Positions 46,106 to 54,787 of a DNA stretch of 64,000 nucleotides are shown piece by piece. Made by a program: the position numbers and the translations under genes. The notes under the pieces were generated by a model. That model ran no database searches, had not been told where the DNA came from, and saw only the letters and a list, made by a program, of their open reading frames with translations. The stretch covers positions 2,666,001 to 2,730,000 of the forward strand of contig NZ_CP040932.1 of the NCBI RefSeq assembly GCF_006351965.1, in the 5' to 3' direction. Each line of letters opens with the position of its first letter. The stretch's first letter is position 1. The DNA comes from Oceanicola sp. D3 (lineage in GTDB: Bacteria > Pseudomonadota > Alphaproteobacteria > Rhodobacterales > Rhodobacteraceae).

Positions 46106-47275
46106 TCAGGTCTTCTGCGGAGCGCTGGTGAGCGCGGTAATGGTCTGTGCATCCAGCCCGAGGCGGGCGAGCACGGCATGCGTATCGGCCCCCGGCAGCC
46201 GCGCCGGGGCAGGCGCGGGTTCGCCGCCAAGGCGCACCGGCGGGCCAAGCTGGGTGAGCGTGCCGCCCGGCGCTTCGACCTCCACCACCATGCCGCGGTC
46301 GCGAAAGTGAGGCTCGGCCAAGGCCTCGACCACATCGTTGACCGGGGCAAACTGGGTGCCAGCACGCTCGAAGAGGGCAAGCCAATGGGCGCGGGGCTGG
46401 GCGGCGAAGATCGCGGCAAGCGTGGTGCGGATCTCGTCGCGGCGTGCCGGGTCGAGCTGAGCGGCAATGAACTCCGGCTTGCCCATCACCTCGCAGAATT
46501 TGGCCCAATAGCGCGGTTCCATATCGGTAGTGCAGAGCCATTTGCCATCGGCGCATTGCCACAGGCCAAGGTCGGCGCGACGGCTGCCGCGCGCCGGGGC
46601 GTCAGCTGGGTTTTGGTGGCGCGCCAGGATGTTGGCGAGCATCGTCATGGAGCAATCGGCCATGGCGACATCAACATGCCGCCCCTGCCCTGTCACCTTG
46701 GCGGCCTGCCAAGCGGCGAGCGCAGCAAAGGCCGCGTGGGCGCCGGTGGCAATATCGGCGGCGGGAATGCCGGGCAGGCCGGGGGCCTCCGGGTCTTCGC
46801 CGCAGCGTGAGAGCACGCCCGAAAGCGCGAGTGCCACCGGGTCATGCCCCGGTTTGCCCGCCAGCGGCCCGGTCGCCCCGGTGAGCGTGAGGCTGAGGTA
46901 CACCAGCGTCGGATTGCCCGCCGCCATGTCATCATAGCCCAGCCCAAGCCCGGCCAGCACGCCGGGGCGGTAATCCTCGATGACGATGTCGCAGGTTGAG
47001 GCAAGGTCGCGCAGGGCCTGCTGCGCCCCGGCATCGCCGATATCGAGCATTACCGACTGCTTGCCCCGCGCCAGCATGTCCCGTCCGCGCTGATGGGCCA
47101 TCTCCTCTGGGCTGAGCCTGTCCCAGCCAAAAACGCGGGCCTGCTTGGCGAGCTCTCTTGGGTTTTCCACCCGGATCACCTCGGCCCCCTGATCGGCCAT
47201 CAGCCATGTGCAATAAGGGCCGGGCAGGAGCCGGGAGAAGTCGAGCACACGAAGGCCCTGAAGCGCAGGTTTCAT
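46106..47275 (-). CDS. Class III CoA-transferase (CaiB/BaiF), D174 intact
   Basis: A 389-residue formyl-CoA-transferase family protein: LLPGPYCTWLMADQGAEVIR, VIEDYRPGVLAGLGLGYDD, then the catalytic Asp174 in IPAADIATGAH and GQGRHVDVAMAD. Moves CoA between acyl donors and acids. Start overlaps the stop of the upstream CoA-transferase-like gene (ATGA). As that partner lacks the Asp, the two may form a heterodimer as in BbsEF-type enzymes. Confidence 0.88.
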   Translation of the reverse strand: MKPALQGLRVLDFSRLLPGPYCTWLMADQGAEVIRVENPRELAKQARVFGWDRLSPEEMAHQRGRDMLARGKQSVMLDIGDAGAQQALRDLASTCDIVIEDYRPGVLAGLGLGYDDMAAGNPTLVYLSLTLTGATGPLAGKPGHDPVALALSGVLSRCGEDPEAPGLPGIPAADIATGAHAAFAALAAWQAAKVTGQGRHVDVAMADCSMTMLANILARHQNPADAPARGSRRADLGLWQCADGKWLCTTDMEPRYWAKFCEVMGKPEFIAAQLDPARRDEIRTTLAAIFAAQPRAHWLALFERAGTQFAPVNDVVEALAEPHFRDRGMVVEVEAPGGTLTQLGPPVRLGGEPAPAPARLPGADTHAVLARLGLDAQTITALTSAPQKT

Positions 47276-48267
47276 GAGGCCACCTCGGGCGGGTGCGTTT
47301 TGAACAGCGGGCCGGGCAGGCCGTCGCGGAAGAGGCCGCGCGCCTTCAGATGTTCGCTGTCGCGCACTTCGGCAAGCGTGGAGATCGTCGAAAGACCCCA
47401 GCCCTGCGCCAGCGACCAAGCCCCCAGCTCGGCCCGATTGTGACGGAGGAAGAATTCGGCAACGACAGTTTGCCAACGGTCAATCGTGGCCTGCTCCGTC
47501 TCGGCAACAAGAATGTTTTCCCATTCGATATCAGAAAGTTCGCCCGCCGCCCCCTCAGCTTCCATCTGCCGCACGACCGCACGCATCATGTTCGGATTAT
47601 CGATCATCGACCACGTCACAAACCCGTCTGCGCAAGGCCAGACCTGACGCACCCCTGAGGAGCCGCGCACCAGCATATTGCCGCGCCGGGTGCCGATGCG
47701 CCCCGTCCAATCATACATCACCGCCTCGCGGTAATTGGCCAGCGCCGCCGACTGCAGGGCCGAAACGGTGATGCGCTGGCCTGCGCCCGTCCGGCGACGG
47801 GCGGCGAGGCCCATCAGCGCGGCGGTAGCAACCTGAATGCCGGTAAGCGCATAGGCCTGCTCGCCGGGAAGGCGCAGGGGCGGTGCATCCGGTGTGCCGG
47901 TCACATGCATCAGGCCGCTTTCGGCCATCAGGGTGAGGTCTGTCACCGGGCGTGGATCGCCGAGGGGAAAGCCGGTGGCGACAACATGGATGAGCGCCGG
48001 GTTGTCGGCAGTGCATGCCTCCAACTCAGGCCGGTTCTGCGTGCGACGGCGGTCATCGAGCAGGATGTCGGCCTCTGCAACGAGATCGGCCAAGGGTTTG
48101 CGCGGATTGGAAAAACCGCGCCGCCACGCAGCCTGTCGCTCGGGTGTCAGCCCCTCTCCTGCCTCGGCCAGCACCACATTGGCGCCGAGCTCTGCCAGCA
48201 TACGTGCGCCAAGGTCTACCAGCCTATCGGCCAGCACCACCACGCGAATGCCCTTTAGCTGGTTCAT
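47272..48267 (-). CDS. CoA-transferase-like protein lacking the catalytic Asp
   Basis: A 331-residue CaiB/BaiF-fold protein, shorter than usual (about 380-400). It has VVLADRLVDLGARMLAELGA and GAGQRITVSALQSAAL, but the stretch where the active-site Asp should be reads LPGEQAYALTGI. Likely not active alone and probably the structural half of a heterodimer with the next gene, with which it is coupled by ATGA. Overlaps the preceding CoA-transferase by 4 bp. Confidence 0.82.
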   Translation of the reverse strand: MNQLKGIRVVVLADRLVDLGARMLAELGANVVLAEAGEGLTPERQAAWRRGFSNPRKPLADLVAEADILLDDRRRTQNRPELEACTADNPALIHVVATGFPLGDPRPVTDLTLMAESGLMHVTGTPDAPPLRLPGEQAYALTGIQVATAALMGLAARRRTGAGQRITVSALQSAALANYREAVMYDWTGRIGTRRGNMLVRGSSGVRQVWPCADGFVTWSMIDNPNMMRAVVRQMEAEGAAGELSDIEWENILVAETEQATIDRWQTVVAEFFLRHNRAELGAWSLAQGWGLSTISTLAEVRDSEHLKARGLFRDGLPGPLFKTHPPEVAS

Positions 48268-49388
48268 GCGATCACACCCGCGCTTTTCAGCCTGTCCACT
48301 TCGGCGCGGTCCATGCCGAGAAAACCCTCGAACACGGGCCCGTTGTGCTCCCCCAGCAGCGGCGCGGGGCCAACGCTATGGGGCGTGGTCTCCATCACCA
48401 TCGGCGGGGCAGGCATGGCGGAGGGGCCAAGCACGGCATGGTCCACTTGCACGAAATGCCCTGCCGCCCGCAGCGCGGGATGCTCTGAGAGCGCCTTGCC
48501 ATCGCGCACCGGCGCAGCCGGGATGCCGGCGGCAGCGAGCTTTTCCGCTAGCTCAAACGCATCTTCGCCCGCCGTTGCCCCGGCCAGATCACCGCTGCCC
48601 AGCAACTCCGCCAGTGCAGCCCGCTGCGTGTCATCCTCACAGGCAATGGCAATCCAGCTGTCTTCCCCCGCGCAGGGGAAGACGCCATGGGGGTGCATCA
48701 CCGGGTCGGAGTTTCCGGGCTTGTCCTCCGGCATTTCGGCGAAGAGATCGGCGATCACATGCGCCATCGGCTCGATCTGACTAACATCCACCCAAGAGCC
48801 CTGCCCGCTCCGCTCTCGCTCTTCCAACGCGGCGAGGATTGCCACCGTCAGAAACATTGGGGCGACTACATCGCCATAGGCAAAAGGCGGCATGTGAGGC
48901 TCGGAGCCGGGCCAACCTGTCATATCGGCATGGCCCGAGTGCGCCGCCGCCGAATTGCCGTAGCCGCGAAAGCCCGCCATCGGGCCGGTGCGCCCGGCCA
49001 CCGAGACTGAAGCGAGGATAACTCCGGGGTTTATCTTACAAAGGTCCGGCCAACCAAGGCCGATCCGCTCCATGTAGCCCGGCCCGAAATTCTCCACCAC
49101 CACATCCGCCCAAGCCACGAGCTTGCGCGCCAGTGCCTGCCCTTCCGGGTCGGTGAGGTTGATGGTGACGCTCATCTTGGAGGTGTTGGTTTGGGCAAAG
49201 AAGGCAGAGGCGTCAGGATTGCCGCGCGCACCAGCTGCGAAGGGCGGTGACTTGCGGCCAAGATCGAGGCGCTGTGCGCTTTCGACCTTCACCACAAGGG
49301 CACCATTGTCGGCCAGGTCCTTGGTGGCACGGGGGCCAGCCCCGACCCAGCTGAAATCTGCGATCTTGAGACCTGTCAAAGCCTGCAC
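48264..49388 (-). CDS. Class III CoA-transferase (CaiB/BaiF), D173 intact
   Basis: A 374-residue CoA-transferase: LKIADFSWVGAGPRATKDL, FGPGYMERIGLGWPDL, catalytic Asp173 in PPFAYGDVVAP and SGQGSWVDVSQIE. GTG 49388 is preferred since GGGAGG lies 6 bases upstream. It has its own operator-like site 58 bp upstream, so an internal promoter is likely. Next in the operon come the Asp-less and D174 transferases. Confidence 0.88.
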   Translation of the reverse strand: MQALTGLKIADFSWVGAGPRATKDLADNGALVVKVESAQRLDLGRKSPPFAAGARGNPDASAFFAQTNTSKMSVTINLTDPEGQALARKLVAWADVVVENFGPGYMERIGLGWPDLCKINPGVILASVSVAGRTGPMAGFRGYGNSAAAHSGHADMTGWPGSEPHMPPFAYGDVVAPMFLTVAILAALEERERSGQGSWVDVSQIEPMAHVIADLFAEMPEDKPGNSDPVMHPHGVFPCAGEDSWIAIACEDDTQRAALAELLGSGDLAGATAGEDAFELAEKLAAAGIPAAPVRDGKALSEHPALRAAGHFVQVDHAVLGPSAMPAPPMVMETTPHSVGPAPLLGEHNGPVFEGFLGMDRAEVDRLKSAGVIA

Positions 49389-49445
49389 GGTTTTCCTCCC
49401 TTGTGGGCGCGCGACTCCTCCTCGGCAACGCCCCTGCATTTAGAT

Positions 49446-49464
49446 TGGTTAACAAAGTGAACTA
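49446..49464. promoter_or_regulatory. MarR operator-like site 1
   Basis: TGGTTAACAAAGTGAACTA; matches site 3 at 15 of 19 positions in the same reading direction. It lies 58 bp upstream of the D173 CoA-transferase and just after the dehydratase-like subunit stop. Confidence 0.55.
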
Positions 49465-49476
49465 AGTCAATGCACC

Positions 49477-50715
49477 TCACAGCCCGTCCAACGCCTCCGC
49501 CACCCTTGCCTCAACCTCCGGGCGGCTCCATTTGCGCGGGTCCACCATGTCGGACCAGATCTCGACCACCTTTACCCCGGCCTCTTCCAGCGCCTTCTTG
49601 GCAAACAGAGAGCCATAGCCGGAGAAGCGGTCATGCTCGGGGATCAGCATCAGCGCCACGTCGATGCGGGCGCGCTTGGCCTCGCGCACCATCCACGCGT
49701 TGACCCACGGCGGCTGGTGGAGCTGTTCGTTCATCGCGCTGACGCGGGCCGCGAGGGCGCGCAGCGGGTTGCCGTGGCTGGCGCGAATGTAGCCATCGGC
49801 GGCGAAGGGCAGATACATTGACCAGGCGAAGACAGCGCCATGCGAGGCTTCGAAGGCGCGGTAGAAATCGGTATCGAACCAGAGGCCCGCGCCGATCCAC
49901 ATCATGCGGATGCGCTCGTTGTCACAAGGCCCCTCGCCCCGCTCGGTCCGGCCTGCGACCTCATCGCGGAATGCCTCTGAATGGGCAATCGCCCAATCGG
50001 AGCCACGGTGCCATTGCGGGATCATCACATTGGGCATCTGCTCACCGATCCCCATCGGCACGCGCGGGGCCTCGGCGATGAGCTGGCTGGCCTCTTCCAG
50101 AATTTTCTCCTGCCGATCAATGGCTTCCATATAGGCAGCAAAGGCCGCTTCATCGAAGTCGCGCCCTGTCAGCCGCTCCAGCGCCGCGATCAGCTCGCGC
50201 ATCTCGGAGACAACCAGATCAAGCCGCGCGGTGCCGTAGAGCCCCTCCCAATCGTTCCGCGCCAGTGCCCACCACTCGGGCGCGGGGTTTGGCACGGCAG
50301 GGGCGGAGATGAGGTGCAGCGGCGCGCCAGTCTCTTCGGCCCAGCGCTGAAAAATGCGCGGATGTTCATCCGAAGAGGCACGGGCGCAAAGCAACGCTGG
50401 GGCCGGCAGGCCACCCCAAGGCTGGCGGCTGGTGTCACCCTCGATCTGCGCCATCAGGCCGAGAGACGAGTAGCGAGGCAGATGGGCGTGAAAGCCTGCG
50501 CTCTCCATAAAATCAAAGTAAAACGGCGCTTGCTGTTTGGCCGAAATCACCGCTGACCACCACTGGTTGGTGACCATCGGCACATCCATGAAATGGAACA
50601 GCTCATGCGGCGTGTCGGCATTGACGAAGGCGAAAGGCTCGCCCGCCGTGATGCGGCTGCGCAGGCCTTTCAGCCAGTCACGCTGGTAGCTCGTTGCCGC
50701 TTTGGCGCAACTCAT
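49477..50715 (-). CDS. 2-hydroxyacyl-CoA dehydratase-fold subunit, HgdB/HadB type
   Basis: A 412-residue protein of the HgdB/FldC/HadB (PF06050) fold, for example LPAPALLC, APLHLISAPAVPNPAPEWW, and IWSDMVDPRKW near the end. By eye, the three cluster Cys of characterised enzymes are not at their places: PAPALLCARASSDEH has Asp116 in place of the second Cys (Cys110 is six residues off), IPEHDRFSGYG has Asp362 in place of the third, and the region around residues 74-83 has no Cys. The fold should bind acyl-CoA but not a standard [4Fe-4S] cluster. Overlaps its partner by ATGA. Confidence 0.75.
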   Translation of the reverse strand: MSCAKAATSYQRDWLKGLRSRITAGEPFAFVNADTPHELFHFMDVPMVTNQWWSAVISAKQQAPFYFDFMESAGFHAHLPRYSSLGLMAQIEGDTSRQPWGGLPAPALLCARASSDEHPRIFQRWAEETGAPLHLISAPAVPNPAPEWWALARNDWEGLYGTARLDLVVSEMRELIAALERLTGRDFDEAAFAAYMEAIDRQEKILEEASQLIAEAPRVPMGIGEQMPNVMIPQWHRGSDWAIAHSEAFRDEVAGRTERGEGPCDNERIRMMWIGAGLWFDTDFYRAFEASHGAVFAWSMYLPFAADGYIRASHGNPLRALAARVSAMNEQLHQPPWVNAWMVREAKRARIDVALMLIPEHDRFSGYGSLFAKKALEEAGVKVVEIWSDMVDPRKWSRPEVEARVAEALDGL

Positions 50716-51785
50716 GGCAGAGCCTCCTCAATGCGTTGGCGGGCCGTCGCACGCCATTCCGCGCCGGGGCGAAAGGGGCGGAAGCCGAGGTTGACCAGCG
50801 GCATGGGGAGGCTGCGGGCGAGGCGCGGAAGCTCCCAGCCAAAGCTGTCGTCGTTGCGATCGACGGCGGCAATGACAAGGTCGTGCCCGGCCAAGGCGGC
50901 ATCGAGGGCGGTGCCAAAAAGGGCGGGTGGGTTGGTGCGGATATGGAGCGGTTGTTCGGCCACGGCGTTTAGCAAGCCCGGCATGTCTGACGGGCCTATG
51001 TGGCAAGCGGGCCAGAGGCTGCCATAGGGGGTGAGGTCGGTCACGGCGAGGCCTAGCTCGGCGCAAAGCGCTGGCAGCGCAGACGTGTCTGCGGCGGTGC
51101 CGATGAGGGCGGCGGAAGCCTTGGTGGTGGGCGGCTCTGTGGGGGTGATCCGGGTGAGGAGCTCCGCATGCCGGGCGGCGGAAAGCCAGCGGCCGGCATT
51201 GCGAAAAACAAAGGTTTCACCGGCAGTTAGCGACATAGCCTCAAGCTCGGCACAGGCCTGCGCGCGCGCCTGCTCTTCGGCCATGGCGCGCGCCAAGCGC
51301 CCTTTATCCGCCACGGTGCCGAGCGCCTCGCGAAGCTCGCGCAGGGCGCGTTCGGCTTCGGACAGGTTGAACGCATGCAAGGCCGTGCCGGTGCCGTGCA
51401 GCAGGTTCCAAAGGATCAACCGGGGGCCACTACGGACCATGCCCTGCCGCTGCATTTCCAATGCATATTGGTAGGCGGCCAGCGCGGCCACATCGTCTCT
51501 CGCGAAGAGAACTGCGGCGTACTCGTCGAAGGCCCCGCTGGCAAAACGGTGGAGAAAGCGGCGGGTGAAGCCATCCATGAAGGGTTCGGTCACCGCGCTG
51601 ACGGAAGCCACCTCTGGCCCGTCCATGAGCGGCGCGGCTTTAACTTCGACGGGCTGCCCCCCTGCTCCGGAGACCAGCGCCTCGGGGCAGCCGTCGCCGA
51701 AGAGGCCGACCAGCGGCAGGCCATCAGCCACGATGCCCTCGGCCCGGCCTTCGTAGGCCCTTCGCAGTTCCTCCCTCGCGTCCAC
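50712..51785 (-). CDS. 2-hydroxyacyl-CoA dehydratase-fold subunit, HgdA/HadC type
   Basis: A 357-residue protein starting at GTG (GGAGG upstream). It opens with VGLFGDGCPEALVSGAGGQP, equal to the canonical CPEExIHAAG region. At the three cluster-Cys positions known from HadBC-type enzymes it seems to have Asp: FMDGFTRR (D71), LFARDDV (D97) and RNDDSFGWELP (D312). The pattern C to D at all three sites suggests a changed metal site rather than loss of function. First gene of the minus-strand operon, 20 bp from operator-like site 2. No activator ATPase gene is in the window. Confidence 0.72.
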   Translation of the reverse strand: MDAREELRRAYEGRAEGIVADGLPLVGLFGDGCPEALVSGAGGQPVEVKAAPLMDGPEVASVSAVTEPFMDGFTRRFLHRFASGAFDEYAAVLFARDDVAALAAYQYALEMQRQGMVRSGPRLILWNLLHGTGTALHAFNLSEAERALRELREALGTVADKGRLARAMAEEQARAQACAELEAMSLTAGETFVFRNAGRWLSAARHAELLTRITPTEPPTTKASAALIGTAADTSALPALCAELGLAVTDLTPYGSLWPACHIGPSDMPGLLNAVAEQPLHIRTNPPALFGTALDAALAGHDLVIAAVDRNDDSFGWELPRLARSLPMPLVNLGFRPFRPGAEWRATARQRIEEALP

Positions 51786-51804
51786 TTTTCCTCCACGCGC
51801 AACT

Positions 51805-51823
51805 TAGTTCACTTTGGAAACTA
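51805..51823. promoter_or_regulatory. MarR operator-like site 2
   Basis: TAGTTCACTTTGGAAACTA, an imperfect inverted repeat (TAGTT...AACTA). It sits between the divergent dehydratase operon and marR, 20 bp before the former, so it could control both. Confidence 0.65.
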
Positions 51824-51913
51824 TTTACGCGGAGGTGTCAACCGCTGAGTTTGACAGGGTTTCGCCTGCATTGTAGCTCACTCGAAACGGCGGCGAGGGG
51901 TGGAGTGGACAAG

Positions 51914-52381
51914 ATGGACGACGATGTTCCGGCGGTTGAACTGACGCTGGGGCCGCTGGCCCGAGACCTTTCTTTTGCCACCCGCGCCCTGCGTGCCCAC
52001 CTGCGGGGGCACAATGTTCGCGTCTTCGAAGAGCATGACGTGCCGCAGGGTGGCATTGCACTGATCAGTCTCATCGGGCTCAACCCCGGCGTCTCGCAAA
52101 AGGACCTGGCCGGGGCGGTGGTGCTGAAAAAATCCGCCCTGACAAAACTGGTGAACGAGCTGGAAATCAGCGGGCTTATCGAGCGCCGCAAGGGCGTTGG
52201 AGACCGGCGCTACAATGCGGTGCATCTGACCGCGAAGGGCCAGCGCCTGTTTGACGAGGTCATGCCGGACATCACAGCGATGCAGGACACATTGCTTGCC
52301 CCCCTCTCCCCGGAGGAGCGGGAAACCTATTTTGCCCTGACATGGCGCCTGATCGCGCATCTGGAGCCGCGCTCGGCTTGA
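51914..52381 (+). CDS. MarR family transcriptional regulator
   Basis: A 155-residue winged-helix regulator: LISLIGLNPGVSQKDLAGAV, KSALTKLVNELEISGLIERR, and the wing GDRRYNAVHLTAKG. MarR proteins bind palindromes near their own gene and release them on binding phenolic or acyl-CoA-type ligands. GGAG precedes ATG 51914; GTG 51905 is another option. Lies between the divergent operons and beside three copies of one operator-like site, so it probably controls the whole 43.2-53.6 kb cluster. Confidence 0.85.
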   Translation: MDDDVPAVELTLGPLARDLSFATRALRAHLRGHNVRVFEEHDVPQGGIALISLIGLNPGVSQKDLAGAVVLKKSALTKLVNELEISGLIERRKGVGDRRYNAVHLTAKGQRLFDEVMPDITAMQDTLLAPLSPEERETYFALTWRLIAHLEPRSA

Positions 52382-52395
52382 CCGCCTCCCGCATA

Positions 52396-52414
52396 TAGTT
52401 TCTAAAGTGAACTA
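52396..52414. promoter_or_regulatory. MarR operator-like site 3
   Basis: TAGTTTCTAAAGTGAACTA, 18 of 19 positions equal to the reverse complement of site 2. It lies 15 bp after the marR stop codon and 46 bp before the CoA-transferase start. Confidence 0.65.
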
Positions 52415-52460
52415 TAAAGCCGAGCGGAACCGATCCGCTGGTTCAGGGATGGAGGACTTA

Positions 52461-53630
52461 GTGGCACAACCGCTGGCCGGGCTGCGCATAGCCGATTTCA
52501 GCCATGTCATTGCCGGACCACTGGCAACGCAATTTTTGTGCCTGCTGGGCGCCGAGATCATCAAAGTGGAGCCGCCGCAGGGCGATGCGATGCGCTACTA
52601 TACCCGTGACCCGGAGCGGCGGGGCATGGCCGAGCCTTTCATCGGCGCGAACGCTGGAAAGAAGTCTGTCATCCTAGACTTAAAAACTGATGAAGGCCGC
52701 GCCGCGGCGCAGGCGATTGTCGCGCAGAGCGACGTTTTTGTAGAGAATTTTCGCCCCGGCGTGGCGGAAAGGCTTGGACTTGGCAGCGCGTCGCTGATGG
52801 AGGCCAATCCGGGCCTGATCTGCTGCTCGGTTTCGGGCTTTGGCCAAGAGGGCCCGATGCGCGATTTCCCGGCGATCGACCAGGTTATTCAATCGGTCTC
52901 GGGCCTTATGACGTTGACCGGAAGCCCCGGAAACGAAAAGCCTTTGCGCGTCGGCTTCCCCATAGTCGACACCTACTGCGCCCTGCTCACCGCCTTTGCG
53001 ATCCTCGCCGCTGTCACCCAAAAGCGCGCCGATCCGGAAGGCAAAGGGCAGGTGATTGATGTGTCCATGCTTGATGCGACGATGGTGATGATGAGCTCGG
53101 TCGTGGGGGCGATGCTGATCAACGGCACGCCTCCCGCGCGGAGCGGCAATCGCGGCTTTTCCGGCGCTCCTACGGCCGATACCTTTGCCTGCGCCGACGG
53201 GCAAATCACCATTGGCGCGGTGCAGCAGGTGCAGGTGGAGCGGCTGATGGCGGCGCTCGGATGCGAGGCGCTGCTGGAAGACGACCGCTTTGCCACGCCG
53301 GAGGCACGGATTGAGAATGACACGGCGCTGCAAGAGGCGCTGGGGCCTTATTTTGCGAAGGAAAACTCTGAAGACCTGGAGGCGCGTCTGGCGGCGGCCG
53401 GGGTGCCCGCGGGCAAGGTGCGCACGGTCACTGAAGCGCTGGAGCTGGAGCAGATCAAGGGGCGCGGGCTGTTCATGAACGTGCCATCGGGCGATGGCCG
53501 TGCGGATGTGTTCAACGCGGGCTTTCGCTTTGCCCATGACGGGCCGGGGCATGCACGCGGGGCACCGAGCTTGGGCGAGCATACCGAAGAGGTGCTGGCG
53601 GCCATGGGGCTGAAGCCCGCAGCCGAGTAG
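52461..53630 (+). CDS. Class III CoA-transferase (CaiB/BaiF), D170 intact
   Basis: A 389-residue CoA-transferase: GLRIADFSHVIAGPLATQFL, FVENFRPGVAERLGLG, catalytic Asp170 in VGFPIVDTYC (Asp169 in formyl-CoA transferase), GKGQVIDVSMLD. GTG 52461 is preferred since GGAGG lies 5 bases before it; earlier in-frame starts would fall on or near operator-like site 3. Co-oriented with marR. Likely acts in the same pathway as the divergent operon. Confidence 0.88.
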   Translation: MAQPLAGLRIADFSHVIAGPLATQFLCLLGAEIIKVEPPQGDAMRYYTRDPERRGMAEPFIGANAGKKSVILDLKTDEGRAAAQAIVAQSDVFVENFRPGVAERLGLGSASLMEANPGLICCSVSGFGQEGPMRDFPAIDQVIQSVSGLMTLTGSPGNEKPLRVGFPIVDTYCALLTAFAILAAVTQKRADPEGKGQVIDVSMLDATMVMMSSVVGAMLINGTPPARSGNRGFSGAPTADTFACADGQITIGAVQQVQVERLMAALGCEALLEDDRFATPEARIENDTALQEALGPYFAKENSEDLEARLAAAGVPAGKVRTVTEALELEQIKGRGLFMNVPSGDGRADVFNAGFRFAHDGPGHARGAPSLGEHTEEVLAAMGLKPAAE

Positions 53631-53632
53631 CC

Positions 53633-54787
53633 TCAGAGCCGTGGGCCGAGGCGCTCCAGCATGGCAAGGCATTGCTGGAGCTGCGAAATTTCCACATACT
53701 CATCGGGCTTGTGGGCCTGCTCGATGGAGCCCGGCCCGCAGATGACCACATCTATTCCGAGCTTTTGAAACACCCCGGCCTCTGTGTTGAAGGGCACCAG
53801 CGCCCCGCCGTTGGAGCCGGTGAGCGCACAGGCGAGCGCGGCGGCCTCACCGTTTGTCATCGGCATGAGGCCCGGCGTATCTCCGATGGTTTCGGTGCTG
53901 ATGGCCGCCTCGGGCGCGACGGCCTGCATTTCGGGGAGCAATATGTCATTGATATAGCGCTGCATTTCGTTGCGCACGAAGGTGGCATCGGCATCGGCCA
54001 CGGGGCGCATCTCCCATTGCACCTCGGCCTCTGACGGGATGACGTTATGGGCGAACCCGCCGATCAGCGCACCGGTGTTGAGGGTGGTCCAAGGCGGCTC
54101 GAAACGGCTTTCGGGCGGGGTGCGGGCCTTGAGGGCCTCGCGAAGCTCCATCAGGCGGGTGATGTAGCGGGTTGCATATTCGACCGCGTTGACGCCTGCG
54201 CCCGGGTCGGAGCCGTGGCCGGAGCGGCCCTGAAAGCGGGTGGTATATTCGCAGCAGCCCTTGTGGCCTTCGACCACGCGCATGGTTGTGGGCTCGCCAA
54301 TGATGGCGACGGAGGGCAGGATTTCGCGGGTTTTCAGCTGTTCGGCCAAGGCCTTGGCACCGAGGCAGCCGACCTCTTCATCATGGGTGAAGGCGAAGTG
54401 GAGGGGGCGGGTTTTGACCTGCGCGGCAAGGTGCGGGGCCATTGCAACGCAGGCGGCGATGAAGCCCTTCATATCGCAGGTGCCGCGCCCATGCAGGCGA
54501 CCATCGCGCTCGGTCATCACGAAGGGATCGTTGGACCAGTTTTGCCCCTCCACCGGCACCACATCGGAATGGCCAGAGAGCAGGATGCCACCTTGAACAT
54601 CCGGGCCTATGGTGGCGTAAAGATTGGCTTTTTCGCCGGTATCATCCTTCAGAACCTCAACCCGCGCACCGGCGTCTTCGAGCCGGGCGGCCAGAAGGTC
54701 GATGCAGGCGAGGTTGCTCTCGGACGAGACGGTTGGGCAGGCCACGAGCTCGCCTAGAAGCGCGGTTGTATCTTCCAGCAGTGTCAT
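53633..54787 (-). CDS. argE: M20 deacylase, acetylornithine deacetylase (ArgE) type
   Basis: A 384-residue metallohydrolase of the M20 family. Metal and catalytic motifs: LLSGHSDVVP (His and Asp), GRGTCDMKGF (Asp), THDEEVGCLG (Glu pair) and GEPTTMRVV; dimerisation domain in the middle. Most like ArgE of arginine biosynthesis, but related N-acyl-amino acid hydrolases cannot be excluded. It converges on the CoA-transferase gene with 2 bp between stops. Confidence 0.87.
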   Translation of the reverse strand: MTLLEDTTALLGELVACPTVSSESNLACIDLLAARLEDAGARVEVLKDDTGEKANLYATIGPDVQGGILLSGHSDVVPVEGQNWSNDPFVMTERDGRLHGRGTCDMKGFIAACVAMAPHLAAQVKTRPLHFAFTHDEEVGCLGAKALAEQLKTREILPSVAIIGEPTTMRVVEGHKGCCEYTTRFQGRSGHGSDPGAGVNAVEYATRYITRLMELREALKARTPPESRFEPPWTTLNTGALIGGFAHNVIPSEAEVQWEMRPVADADATFVRNEMQRYINDILLPEMQAVAPEAAISTETIGDTPGLMPMTNGEAAALACALTGSNGGALVPFNTEAGVFQKLGIDVVICGPGSIEQAHKPDEYVEISQLQQCLAMLERLGPRL

